IMG/VR virus record: IMGVR_UViG_3300049491_000841
Location: 1 to 55,328 of that record
Strand: one strand, 5' to 3'
Origin: a virus
DNA: 55,328 nucleotides
The translations under genes were made by a program, and so were the position numbers. Below, piece by piece: positions 31,538 to 40,926 of this stretch (position 1 is its first letter; each line of letters starts with the position of its first letter). The notes under the pieces were generated by a model. It saw nothing but the letters and a program-made list of their open reading frames with translations. It did not search any database and was not told the DNA's origin.

Positions 31538-31957
31538 ATGAGTGCACACGATCAAATCCAACTGCTGCACGCGGCCTATTGTGCCGAGACCGGATACGAA
31601 ATCAGATTTACGATGGATTTCGAACACGCCTGGTTCGACATTCACCGGCAAGGATTCACGGCTGAAGATGTTCGGCTTGTGATAAATTACCTGAGAAAAC
31701 TTTATTTTAAGCGTCCTGACATCCTTGTGCCGTCCATTCGTCTTCACCGATTGATCGGGGACACGATGCGATTTTCCGAGTTCGCGGCTGAAGCTCGTAA
31801 GATTGTTCGGACGAAGAAAGAGAACGCCTCTAAATCCAGCGTTCTGCGTACTACGGGCCGTTCTACGGAAGAGATCAAGGAAGCTGTGCCTGTGGCCAAC
31901 ATTCTGGCAAGTGAAGCGTTCCGGGAAATGGTTAAACTGAAGGAGACGTTGAAATGA
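31538..31957 (+). CDS. Replication-associated-like hypothetical protein
   Basis: 139 residues. GFTAEDVRLVINYLRKLYFK and SIRLHRLIGDTMRFSEFAAE recall helical phage proteins coded in replication regions; a helicase-loader-type role is conceivable but not shown. The last codons (KLKETLK) are also the Shine-Dalgarno of the next gene, which starts by ATGA overlap. Confidence 0.55.
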   Translation: MSAHDQIQLLHAAYCAETGYEIRFTMDFEHAWFDIHRQGFTAEDVRLVINYLRKLYFKRPDILVPSIRLHRLIGDTMRFSEFAAEARKIVRTKKENASKSSVLRTTGRSTEEIKEAVPVANILASEAFREMVKLKETLK

Positions 31958-32166
31958 TTACAATCGAAGATATTTGCAAGACGTTCAGAAAACGTGCCGA
32001 CACATGGGAACGTGAGCAAGTAGAACTTGGAAAGATCGTTGCGTATGAGATCAGGGGAATCGTAGATGTGTTCGAAGAGGAATTCGAAAACGAACGGCTC
32101 AGGAATGCTCTGGTACCTGTTCCAAAAAGAAAGGCGTTGGTCAAACTGAAGGAGACTTTGAAGTGA
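31954..32166 (+). CDS. Small charged helical protein
   Basis: 70 residues, helical (TWEREQVELGKIVAYEIRG). Ends with the same KLKETLK peptide as the preceding gene, again carrying the next gene's ribosome-binding site. Start by ATGA overlap. Confidence 0.55.
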   Translation: MITIEDICKTFRKRADTWEREQVELGKIVAYEIRGIVDVFEEEFENERLRNALVPVPKRKALVKLKETLK

Positions 32167-32414
32167 ATGCTAAAGACATAAAAGTAGGCATGATCTACTG
32201 CAACCGAGGTGCTGGGAGAACTAAAAGAACGGTGCTGGATATTGGAGAACACGTTCCAATGCCTCCTTGGTTTGGAGCTGGAGAACCTGAAAAGACAGCC
32301 GTTTTGTTTGAACAAAACGGTAAACAATGGTCATTGTGCTTGAAAAGCTTCGCATCCTGGGCCGGGGAAGAAGTCGGACGGGCGCCCCAACTGGAATTAC
32401 CGAGAATGATATGA
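32163..32414 (+). CDS. Small conserved phage protein
   Basis: 83 residues, GTG start overlapping the previous stop. Contains KVGMIYCNRGAGRTKRTVLD followed by IGEHVP, a beta-rich pattern found in small phage proteins, and a C-terminal SFASWAGEEV. Function unknown. Confidence 0.6.
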   Translation: MNAKDIKVGMIYCNRGAGRTKRTVLDIGEHVPMPPWFGAGEPEKTAVLFEQNGKQWSLCLKSFASWAGEEVGRAPQLELPRMI

Positions 32415-32725
32415 ATGATCACGATCATTGGCCAGACAATGTCAAGGCTACCCCCGGAAACTATCCGGGTCTATGGGCATCAAGGCTAGATCCAAAACAA
32501 AACAATCCGAGAGAAATCGCATTTGCTTCGATGTGGCTCGCTGAAAATGATAAAGAGTTCAGAACCAATAAGCTTGGCGCCCTTCTTGGTCGAGAACCTA
32601 CCGAAGATGAAATTCAAATATCTGCCACGATCATTCAATGGCTTGGATCAAATTGCGGCATGAATTTCTTGCATGAGGTTGCAATGAGAATTCCTGAAAT
32701 CAAAAGGGTGGTAAGGAGACCCTGA
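32411..32725 (+). CDS. Hypothetical protein
   Basis: 104 residues from the ATG at 32411 (ATGA overlap). Helical C-terminal half (EIQISATIIQWLGSNCGMNF). No family recognised. Ends in a GTAAGGAGACCC ribosome-binding stretch for the next gene. Confidence 0.5.
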   Translation: MNDHDHWPDNVKATPGNYPGLWASRLDPKQNNPREIAFASMWLAENDKEFRTNKLGALLGREPTEDEIQISATIIQWLGSNCGMNFLHEVAMRIPEIKRVVRRP

Positions 32726-32726
32726 A

Positions 32727-33065
32727 ATGACCGCTGAACAACAACGTATTCTCATCGCAGAAGCGTGTGGGTGGAAACTGAATCCTTCCAAGTCGCCACG
32801 CGATTTGCCTTGGGGTTGTGCTGCCGCGTTTCCGAATTGGGAATTTGTGCATCAGCTTCCAGATTATCTGAATGATCTTAATGCGATGAACGAAGCAGAG
32901 ACGATTCTGAACACATCCCAACTCGATCGGTATGCCGACATACTGTGCGATATTGTTGCTTCCGGAGATCCAGACCCAAACATCATTGAGTTGATTCGCC
33001 TCAGTGCGGCTCAGCGAGCCGAAGCATTCCTGCGAGCATTAAAACTGAAGGAGAAGCTGAAATGA
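32727..33065 (+). CDS. Phage ABA-sandwich (BC1872-like) protein
   Basis: 112 residues. IAEACGWK, QLPDYLNDLNAMNEAE and AAQRAEAFLRAL are the conserved blocks of the small ABA-sandwich family frequent in phages. Ends LKLKEKLK, carrying the AAGGAGA site of the next gene. Role unknown. Confidence 0.75.
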   Translation: MTAEQQRILIAEACGWKLNPSKSPRDLPWGCAAAFPNWEFVHQLPDYLNDLNAMNEAETILNTSQLDRYADILCDIVASGDPDPNIIELIRLSAAQRAEAFLRALKLKEKLK

Positions 33066-33277
33066 ATGAAATGAGCAACATTGTTCGCGTTGAGGTTTCA
33101 ATAGAAATAGCCAAAACCACGCTTGATCGGCTGTGTAAAGAAGAATCTGAACTGGAGGCTAAATTAGCGTCGATTAAAACCTCTATTGCATCTCTTCGTG
33201 AAGGAATTCAGAGATCAGAAGAGGAATACTCAATCGACTTGGATATGCGCCCATACCCACAACTGGAGGAGAAGTAG
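33062..33277 (+). CDS. Small coiled-coil protein
   Basis: 71 residues, ATGA start. Heptad-like helix (EESELEAKLASIKTSIASLR). Ends with another GGAGGAGAAG ribosome-binding stretch. Last of the tightly coupled small-gene set. Confidence 0.55.
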   Translation: MNEMSNIVRVEVSIEIAKTTLDRLCKEESELEAKLASIKTSIASLREGIQRSEEEYSIDLDMRPYPQLEEK

Positions 33278-33325
33278 AAATGAAACGATGATTGCTAATT
33301 CCTTCGAATCCTGTAGCGTGCGGGA

Positions 33326-34261
33326 ATGATCTCGCGATTTTTGCGGCGCGGCGTAGCGGCGCTGAGTCTTGCGTTTGCATTTGTCTCGGTTTTCGTGCCT
33401 ATCGCCCGCGCCGCTACTTTTGGAGTTACCGTTCCCGCACAGAACACCCTTTCCAACCGATTCTTGCCCTACGCCACCAGCGGCACCCAGCTTGGGGGAA
33501 ACTCCCCGGCCTACCGAGACAGCGCGACCGTGCTCGGTATTCCCACATTCCTAGAAGGCTACGAGACCCTCACTCCCGCGGGATCTGTCACCCTAAACTG
33601 GCTCACCGGTAGAACCAAGGGAATCACCCTAAACCAGAACACCACATTCGCTTTCTCGAACGTCCCCAGCGGATCGACAAATATCCAGACGATGATTTTG
33701 CAGGTCATTGGGGATGGGGTTTCCAGTGTCGCTTTCACCGGGGTATCCTGGCAAACTCCACAGGTTCCCGTGCCTGATTCTGGCGTCATCACACTTTACT
33801 TTTTACGTGCTCGTGCCAGCAGTTTGGTGGGTTACGTAGGATTGGGAGGAGGCTCTGGCGGTGCCTTATGGAACTCTCTCGCGGGAGTTCTTTATCCAGA
33901 CCCACAAGTGGACGAAGTTAGCATTGTCAGCGACGCAGCCTCGACCGGCTCAAATATTCTCCTAAATCTCGACACCGATAGTGGCTGGGTTGATGGTGAG
34001 AGCCTGGTTCGTGTAGCTAGCGGTGGGGTGGTAAAATTCAGAATCGACGCCGATAGTGGCTGGACCGGAACCGGCGTTAATGTACTGCTCGACAATGGCA
34101 AAGTCGGATCAGTCACCGCCGTAGGTCAGCAAGTGTTCAGCGGCTTCTATGGAGGCGGTCTGCCAACCGACACGCCTACGACCAGCGCTGCGTGGGCTTA
34201 CGACAAGGACCCGCCAAATACTTCCTACCAGTGGGATAGTGACAACTCGACATGGTACTAA
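33326..34261 (+). CDS. Signal-peptide-bearing fibre-like protein
   Basis: 311 residues. Residues 1-30 form a Sec signal peptide (basic RFLRR, hydrophobic core, cleavage after ARA). Residues 30-170 contain the pattern TLNWLTGRTKGITLNQNTTF, then FTGVSW and LYFLRARASSLVGYVG, as in tail-fibre tip domains. Residues 185-235 (PDPQVDEVSIVS, ILLNLDT) are shared with the 697-residue protein at 38582. A tail-fibre-like protein with an export signal is unusual. First of the secreted cassette. Confidence 0.7.
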   Translation: MISRFLRRGVAALSLAFAFVSVFVPIARAATFGVTVPAQNTLSNRFLPYATSGTQLGGNSPAYRDSATVLGIPTFLEGYETLTPAGSVTLNWLTGRTKGITLNQNTTFAFSNVPSGSTNIQTMILQVIGDGVSSVAFTGVSWQTPQVPVPDSGVITLYFLRARASSLVGYVGLGGGSGGALWNSLAGVLYPDPQVDEVSIVSDAASTGSNILLNLDTDSGWVDGESLVRVASGGVVKFRIDADSGWTGTGVNVLLDNGKVGSVTAVGQQVFSGFYGGGLPTDTPTTSAAWAYDKDPPNTSYQWDSDNSTWY

Positions 34262-34464
34262 TGAAAACTATTGCTGAACTCTACGGAGACAAGGCTGGCC
34301 CGGTAATGTGGAACCCGTGGAACAAAGTTGTACAGGATCATCGTGACGGCACGATTCATAAAAGAGCCACCAATAAAGTTAGAAAGTTTCTGGGACTATC
34401 TACACCTTGGACTCCATATTGCGCTGACATCGATACTCGAACTCCCGGAATTCACTTGAAATGA
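34261..34464 (+). CDS. Small hypothetical protein in the secreted cassette
   Basis: 67 residues from the ATG overlapping the previous stop (TAATG). Begins MKTIAELYGDKAGPVMWNPW; basic middle (RATNKVRKFLG). No signal peptide. ATGA overlap with the following large gene. Confidence 0.5.
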   Translation: MKTIAELYGDKAGPVMWNPWNKVVQDHRDGTIHKRATNKVRKFLGLSTPWTPYCADIDTRTPGIHLK

Positions 34465-37400
34465 AAACCCTTCTCGCATCTCTCTTTTGCCTCGCCTCAC
34501 TGACGCTCGTCGCCGCACCCGCCAACGACGACTTCGCCAATCGCATTGATCTCGTTAGTGGCGGTCAGATTTCCACGACCGGCGCTAATGTCGGTGCGAC
34601 GCACCAAGTCGGTGATCCAGTAGTTAATGGCCCGACTACAACTTCAGTTTGGTGGGCTTGGACCGCTCCGTTTAGCGGCCCCGTCACCATCAGCACGTTA
34701 GGATCGAGTTTCGATACCATGCTGGCTGTGTGCGTTGGGTCTGTAGTTACGAACCTCATAACCGGCAAGACTAACGATGATTTTCAAGGTTTTACCAGCC
34801 AGGTGAGTTTCAACTCAGTCAGTGGTGTTCATTATTCGATCATGGTAGCTGGTTACAATGGAGCTAGTGGATTGATAAATCTAAACATCATGCCAGCTAC
34901 CAGCGGCGGATGCGTTTTTTCGTTCGTTCCAGACAGCAAGGCATTCTCCTACACCGCCACTAACGGGACCATCGCTGTCACTGCCACTACTGGATGCGTA
35001 TGGTCCGCAACTGCGTTCGATTCCTGGATTCATATCACTAGCGGAAATACCGGCAGTGGTAACGGCACAGTTTCTTACTCAGTTGACGTGAATACGACTC
35101 CTGTATCCAGATTTGGAACGATAGGTCTTGCCGGATCGGTCTTTGCGGTTAATCAGTCAGGCGCTCCAGGCTGCATTTATTCACTGTCTCCGACAACTTT
35201 TAACACTGTCGCAAGTCCGATCACCAATAGTATCTCCATGACCGCCACCACCGGTTGCGCATGGACAGCTACTCCAAACGCTTCTTGGATTACAATATCC
35301 AGCGGCACCAACGGCACAGGCAATGGCACTATTACCTACGTGCTGGCGACCAACATATTGAGCAATTCTCGTTCAGGAACGATTACTGCCGCGGGACAAA
35401 CTCATACCGTGACGCAGGCTGGTAATGTGCCCTGCACATTTTCTATCTCGCCATCCACTGCGCCATTTGCTGCCAGCGGCGGCACTTCCAACATCGTTGT
35501 CAGTACTCTTAGCGGCTGCACATGGACTGCATCTAGTCCTGTCAGTTGGGTCACGTTTTCGACTACAAATGGCACTGGCAATGGTTCTGTCACTTACACA
35601 GTCGCTACAAATGTAGTTACATTGCCAAGAAGCACGATTCTTACTGTTGCCCAAAATCCATTCACGGTAACTCAGTCTTCCGCAGCCTGTTCTTATGCAC
35701 TTACTTCCTCCAGTTTTTCTGCACCGGCGATTGCTTCGTCAAGCACAGTCGGCGTGACGACCACTACTGGTTGTGGATGGACCGCTGTTTCAAACGATTC
35801 TTTCATCACAATCACCGCAGGCACTAGCGGAAGCGGTAGCGGAACAGTTAGCTTCACTGTCGCCGCTAACATCAATACAACCACCCGCAGCGGTACTATG
35901 ACCATCGGAGGTCAAACTTTCACGGTAAGCCAAGCGGCTGCCGCATGTATTTATTCAATCTCGTCAACCAGTGCTCATTTTAGCTCTGCAAGCCAACCCG
36001 GTATTATTACTGTTACGGCTGGAACTGGGTGCGCATGGACGGCAGTTGCAAATGACGTATTTATTACGATTGACAGTGGAACCCCAGGTTCTGGAAATGG
36101 TTCGGTTGGTTATACGGTATCTGCAAATTCTTCAACAAACTCGCGCATAGGCACAATTACTGTGGCGACAAAAACTTATACTGTAACTCAAGATGGAACT
36201 ACTCCGTGTGCTTATTCTATTCTACCAACCAGTTGCGCGTGCGCGGCAACATCAGGAAATGCGTCAATAGCAGTTACTGCAAATACTAATTGTGTTTGGA
36301 GTGTAACTTCTAGCGATCCTAGTTGGCTTACCTTTTCTCCGCCTTCTGGTTCTGGAAATGGAACAGTTGTTTATACTATAACTTCAAATCCATCGTCAAT
36401 TCCTCGCACAGCCACTCTCACCATTGCCGATAAAGTGTTCACCGTGAATCAATCCGGGATTGCTTGCACATTTACTGTCAGTCCGACTAGTGCTTCCTTT
36501 ACTTACGTTGGTGGCATCGGGACAGCGACAGTTACGGCAGCCGCTGGATGCGCTTGGTCCAGTATTAGTGACAGCACATGGCTTGTAATTACCGCGGGCG
36601 CAAGTGGCACCGGAAATGGCTCTGTGTCTTACACGGTATCCTCAACTACTGCTACAACAAATCGAACAGGCCGTTTGACCATCGCCGGAAAAGTTCTGAA
36701 TGTGACTCAAACTGGCGCTCCATGCACCACAAGTATTTCACCAACTAGCGCAACTATATCCGACATAGGAGGAGGTGGAATTATTTCTATTACTAAAAGT
36801 GATCAGTCCTGCACTTGGACTGCTATTACAAACCAGACTTGGATCAGTGTTTCGCCGAGTAGCGGAACTGGTAATGGTTCAATAACATTCTCGGTATTGC
36901 CGACTAATCAGCAAATTACTCGGAACGGAACGATTACTATTTCAGGCCAGGTGTTCTCGATCACTCAAACCGGCGATACCACTATTCCTGTCGTCACCAT
37001 CACCGCTCCTACTGCCAGTGCCACGATTAGCAATGTTTTCACCCTGACTGCAACTGCGACAGATGACGTAGCAGTATCGCGAGTAGATTTCTATCGAGAT
37101 GCGGCCACTTTTCTTGGATCGGTTGTTGCGTCTCCTTATGCACTTCCATTCAACACGACCAATGTCGCGAATGGATCGTACACGTTTTATATGCGTGGAT
37201 TTGACTCCGCAAACAACCAGGGAAGCTCCGCCACAAACACTGTAACCATTTCTAACTCTGCCCCCGTCACCAGCAATACATGGGTTTATGGTTACGGAGG
37301 AACTGGAACAGATATTGGAAGTGTAATCGCCATGGATGGTTCCGACAATATCTACGTAGCGGGGGTCTTTACTGGATCGGCATCGTTTGGAGGTTCTACT

Positions 37401-38585
37401 CTGACCAACGCAGGTGGAACTGATCTGTTTCTTGCCAAGTACTCCAGCGCTGGAATCCACCAATGGTCCGTGCGTTACGGGAATACCGGCAACGAAACTG
37501 TGCAAGCTATGACCTTGGACTCCACAGGAAAAATCATAATCGCTGCGCACTTCAGCGGTCTAGCCAATTTCGGTGGAACAAACTTTGTAACCACTCCATC
37601 AGGTGTGGCTATCGCAAAATACTCACCTACAGATGGCTCTCACATCTGGTCGGAAGGGTATTATGGAACGTCGTCAGTGCTATCAGCGGGAGGAATTACT
37701 ACTGATGCGGCTGACAACGTTTTAACTACAGGATATTTCCAGGGAACTATCAACCTAGGCACTACGAATATGACGAACGCCGATGGCACGGATATGTTTG
37801 TCGCGAAATATTCTACGCTGGGTGCTCCCATCTGGTCGATAACATATCCACGAAATGCTGCCGACGACATCGCACAGGATATAGTGTGCGACAGTAACAA
37901 TAATGTGTTCGTGACTGGTTATACTCTTGGTTATATTGATTTCGGAGGTGGCTATATCATCAGCGACACCGGGTCTGATGTGTTTGTTCTGAAGCTGAAT
38001 AGCTCAGCGGCATTTCAATGGGCACGCGGCTATGGAGGACCCAGAGCACAGCGCGCTTTTTCAATGGTGATAGATTACAGCGAGGACCCAACCAATGGTC
38101 GATTGATAATAGCTGGAGACTTTTATCAAGCTGCTAACATTGGTGGGATAACAATGACAGCCCCTGCTCTTTCTGCGTTTCTAATGAAGCTCAACACGAC
38201 CACTGGTGATCCATTTTGGGCGCGTAGAACCGGAGGCAACCTGGTTTCTAAAACCAGCAACATTCTCGCACTAGGACCTTCTGGAACATTTCGATTAACT
38301 GGTTCAGTAGATAATTCAACTAAAGATTTCATCACCGCCACGATTACGCCTACTGGTTCTGGTGGTGGAAGTGACATCTTTATTTCCAGCTACAACCCCG
38401 CAGGTGCTTTGAATTGGGTTCAAGGTTACGGGAGCATCAATTCTGACATTGGAAATGCTATTGCAGTTGACAGCACCGGTTATGCAACCGCCACCGGTTA
38501 TTTTGTCGGGACAGCTTCTTTTGGTGGAATTCAACTGATCAGCCAAGGTTCCCAGGATGTATTCCTTATTCGAGTCGCCCCATGA
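34461..38585 (+). CDS. Giant secreted adhesin-like protein: 8 BACON repeats, Ig-like domain and SBBP repeats
   Basis: 1374 residues. A Sec signal peptide (1-19) is followed by an N-terminal domain opening APANDDFANRID (20-145), of the pre-peptidase C-terminal type. Eight BACON-like repeats of about 86 residues follow (about 149-838), each starting with Cys, carrying GC-x-W-T/S near the middle and GNG.V.Y before an R-x-GT/A-I turn; the paired cysteines suggest disulfides outside the cytoplasm. A bacterial Ig-like domain (841-939) and SBBP-type propeller repeats (940-1374) complete it. BACON domains bind glycans or mucin-like surfaces and occur in crAss-like phages. Role in adsorption, biofilm or host surface is inference. 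Confidence 0.85.
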   Translation: MKTLLASLFCLASLTLVAAPANDDFANRIDLVSGGQISTTGANVGATHQVGDPVVNGPTTTSVWWAWTAPFSGPVTISTLGSSFDTMLAVCVGSVVTNLITGKTNDDFQGFTSQVSFNSVSGVHYSIMVAGYNGASGLINLNIMPATSGGCVFSFVPDSKAFSYTATNGTIAVTATTGCVWSATAFDSWIHITSGNTGSGNGTVSYSVDVNTTPVSRFGTIGLAGSVFAVNQSGAPGCIYSLSPTTFNTVASPITNSISMTATTGCAWTATPNASWITISSGTNGTGNGTITYVLATNILSNSRSGTITAAGQTHTVTQAGNVPCTFSISPSTAPFAASGGTSNIVVSTLSGCTWTASSPVSWVTFSTTNGTGNGSVTYTVATNVVTLPRSTILTVAQNPFTVTQSSAACSYALTSSSFSAPAIASSSTVGVTTTTGCGWTAVSNDSFITITAGTSGSGSGTVSFTVAANINTTTRSGTMTIGGQTFTVSQAAAACIYSISSTSAHFSSASQPGIITVTAGTGCAWTAVANDVFITIDSGTPGSGNGSVGYTVSANSSTNSRIGTITVATKTYTVTQDGTTPCAYSILPTSCACAATSGNASIAVTANTNCVWSVTSSDPSWLTFSPPSGSGNGTVVYTITSNPSSIPRTATLTIADKVFTVNQSGIACTFTVSPTSASFTYVGGIGTATVTAAAGCAWSSISDSTWLVITAGASGTGNGSVSYTVSSTTATTNRTGRLTIAGKVLNVTQTGAPCTTSISPTSATISDIGGGGIISITKSDQSCTWTAITNQTWISVSPSSGTGNGSITFSVLPTNQQITRNGTITISGQVFSITQTGDTTIPVVTITAPTASATISNVFTLTATATDDVAVSRVDFYRDAATFLGSVVASPYALPFNTTNVANGSYTFYMRGFDSANNQGSSATNTVTISNSAPVTSNTWVYGYGGTGTDIGSVIAMDGSDNIYVAGVFTGSASFGGSTLTNAGGTDLFLAKYSSAGIHQWSVRYGNTGNETVQAMTLDSTGKIIIAAHFSGLANFGGTNFVTTPSGVAIAKYSPTDGSHIWSEGYYGTSSVLSAGGITTDAADNVLTTGYFQGTINLGTTNMTNADGTDMFVAKYSTLGAPIWSITYPRNAADDIAQDIVCDSNNNVFVTGYTLGYIDFGGGYIISDTGSDVFVLKLNSSAAFQWARGYGGPRAQRAFSMVIDYSEDPTNGRLIIAGDFYQAANIGGITMTAPALSAFLMKLNTTTGDPFWARRTGGNLVSKTSNILALGPSGTFRLTGSVDNSTKDFITATITPTGSGGGSDIFISSYNPAGALNWVQGYGSINSDIGNAIAVDSTGYATATGYFVGTASFGGIQLISQGSQDVFLIRVAP

Positions 38586-40675
38586 AAAATTTATTTGCTT
38601 GTTTGTTGTTGCTGACTGTTTGTGCGAGAGCCGCTACGATTCCGTTCAATGGTCTTAACCCAACTCAGTTCGACACTAATGGTCTAATCGTTAAATACGT
38701 TGCCGATTTCACCAATGATGTTGGGATCATTTCACCTATCACCGCCAACACGCTGGTCACCATGACCAACCAGAACGTCTATGGCACATGGAGCACTCCG
38801 TCGAAGGTCACGTTGTTGAGTCTTGGGACAAACCAACTCGACATGACCTTGCAATCAGCGTGGCTTTTGAACAGTCCAACTAACGACGCTGCTCAAGTTG
38901 TTTTGAGTCTCAGTGCAGGAGCCTATCAGGGCCAGCACGCTTTCTTACTCTCTCAGAACGGTGGCGAAGGGTTTACATTGCCAAATCTAAGTGAACAATA
39001 CAATGTTCCAGGCGCTTTGGTGATTCTTGGTAGTGACTGGGTAGGCACGACAAACAGGGGAATCCATTTGGTTTACTCTGCGCCGGATTGGGTGCTGGAA
39101 GGAATTCCGACCGATCCTAGCGTGTCTGGCGGCGGCGGTGGTGGTGGTGGAAGTGTCGGTCCCGGAACCGTCGGAACGTTATCCAAGTTTGGACCCGCTA
39201 CTAGTTCCATAACCAACAGTCTCGTCACAGAAGATGCCACCAAGCTCAACGTGCTGGAGATACTCCACCCCAACTCCATCGCGCTCAATAACACCTACAC
39301 GTTGCTGGACGCGGACAACATCGTTCTGACCATCGGGAACGGTTTGCACGACTTGGAATCCGACGACCCGGTAGCTGCCAATCGCACATTTACTCTCGCA
39401 GACGGAACCGAAGATAACTTTGAACTATTGCTTGTTTGGCACACCAACGCAGGCGAGCTTATCAATTCCGGTAACATGATCCTCAGCACTAACTGGGTGC
39501 CGGTTAATGGCGACATGCTTCAGTTGATCTGGGATGCGGTTGGAAAATGGCGCGAGCAGTGGAGGTATCCTTCAGTCGGAGGAACGGCTACCGCTACCAA
39601 CGTGCTTTGGGCACTCGACGTGGACGCTTTGGTGCCTGATCCTGCGGTTGGATTGGTGTCGATTGTGTCAACGTTGAGCGATAACGCTACGAATGTGGTG
39701 TTGAACTTGGACACAGCCAACGCATGGACAGGCGGGAAACAGCTTTTAATGAGCAACTTAGGCACAAACTTTTTCTCCGCTTTTAATAATGGTTTGAACA
39801 CGGAGTTAGTTTTGAACGATTTGAGTTTATTTACAGCCGGTGGTAGCGCCGCTACGGAAATAACAGCTTCCACGCATCAAGTACAAAAAACTTCTGAGAT
39901 GTTCGGACAAGCTATGAACGATGATGGAACCACGTTTTTCGCATCGTGGTATATGGAATCAGCAGGTGATGGTAATTCGTTCGTGGAACTTTATTCTACG
40001 GCTGACGCCTATACTAATGAATTGGTAGCAAGGCTATCGGCGAATGGGTCGGCATCGGACTTGTCATTACTGCTGAGCTTATCTGGGAATCCACTTACCA
40101 GGCTTGATCCTCTTGTGACCAGCACCGGATCAGCCGTAGCCTACTTGTTCGACACGAGTAATGCGCTAACTACTGGTGACCTGCTAATGAGCATCGGTAA
40201 CGCCGGATCAACTCGCGCCACAATAGACTATGATGGAAACGGATTCTTCTCGGGCACTTTGTCCATTGGAAGTTTGACGAACACGTTGTTGAGATCAGCG
40301 GAAAAACTGGTTTATACAAATTCTTCCTCATCGGCCTTGTTTCAAGTCCAGAATGCTTCAGCCACTGCGTCGTTCGGATTGAACGCCGGAGGCAACACTT
40401 TTATCAACAGCAGTTCAGGGGCTATTTATCTCGGCGCTTCGTTGGTATCCTTGTCAATGCTAGCCGCTACGACCAACACTTACGACATCGGAAATAACGG
40501 CGCAAACTCCTACCGAAATCTATTTCTTGATGGAACTATTCGCACTGGAGACCCAAGCTCCGGGACACCGTTCAACTGGCAGCTTGGAGGTGAAACAGTT
40601 CCTGCTGGTGTCACCAATCTTATAGTAAAAGTTGGGACTCAGAAGTACCAAGTTATTGCTACTCCTATTCCATGA
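38582..40675 (+). CDS. Secreted tail-fibre-like protein
   Basis: 697 residues, ATGA overlap with the preceding gene. Signal peptide 1-18 (KNLFACLLLLTVCARA). A Gly-rich linker (about 182-192, GGGGGGGGS) divides an N-terminal beta domain from a fibre-like region. PDPAVGLVSIVS and NVVLNLDT near 360-380 match the 311-residue protein at 33326. The C-terminal NTYDIGNNGANSYRNLFLDG motif (about 635-655) is typical of phage tail-fibre shafts before the tip or chaperone region. No intramolecular chaperone domain was recognised. Confidence 0.7.
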   Translation: MKNLFACLLLLTVCARAATIPFNGLNPTQFDTNGLIVKYVADFTNDVGIISPITANTLVTMTNQNVYGTWSTPSKVTLLSLGTNQLDMTLQSAWLLNSPTNDAAQVVLSLSAGAYQGQHAFLLSQNGGEGFTLPNLSEQYNVPGALVILGSDWVGTTNRGIHLVYSAPDWVLEGIPTDPSVSGGGGGGGGSVGPGTVGTLSKFGPATSSITNSLVTEDATKLNVLEILHPNSIALNNTYTLLDADNIVLTIGNGLHDLESDDPVAANRTFTLADGTEDNFELLLVWHTNAGELINSGNMILSTNWVPVNGDMLQLIWDAVGKWREQWRYPSVGGTATATNVLWALDVDALVPDPAVGLVSIVSTLSDNATNVVLNLDTANAWTGGKQLLMSNLGTNFFSAFNNGLNTELVLNDLSLFTAGGSAATEITASTHQVQKTSEMFGQAMNDDGTTFFASWYMESAGDGNSFVELYSTADAYTNELVARLSANGSASDLSLLLSLSGNPLTRLDPLVTSTGSAVAYLFDTSNALTTGDLLMSIGNAGSTRATIDYDGNGFFSGTLSIGSLTNTLLRSAEKLVYTNSSSSALFQVQNASATASFGLNAGGNTFINSSSGAIYLGASLVSLSMLAATTNTYDIGNNGANSYRNLFLDGTIRTGDPSSGTPFNWQLGGETVPAGVTNLIVKVGTQKYQVIATPIP

Positions 40676-40926
40676 CCAACTGGATCCAACTCACGACCAT
40701 TTTTTTGTCGCTTACAAACCAAGCGATTGTTGGCATAGACACTAATACCTGGATGGCTGCTCAGGTCACGCAGGTTGTGACCGAGGAGCGCTCGACTTGG
40801 TTGGCGTCGTCGATTAAGAGCGTGGTGCTGACAACTAACCTTGTTCGGTTGGCGATTCCAAGGACAGCGCCACCAACTAACTCCGAACCAACCAACTACA
40901 CCAAACTGAAAGGACTGACGAAATGA
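40672..40926 (+). CDS. Small hypothetical protein (lysis-region candidate)
   Basis: 84 residues, ATGA overlap. Helical, moderately hydrophobic N-terminus (WIQLTTIFLSLTNQAIVGID). Ends KLKGLTK with a GAAAGGA ribosome-binding stretch for the next gene. No clear membrane span. Function unknown. Confidence 0.5.
   Translation: MTNWIQLTTIFLSLTNQAIVGIDTNTWMAAQVTQVVTEERSTWLASSIKSVVLTTNLVRLAIPRTAPPTNSEPTNYTKLKGLTK

Noticed and set aside
36942-37550. 202-codon minus-strand frame inside the BACON/SBBP gene
   Set aside because: Shadow of a Ser/Thr/Gly-rich repetitive gene.
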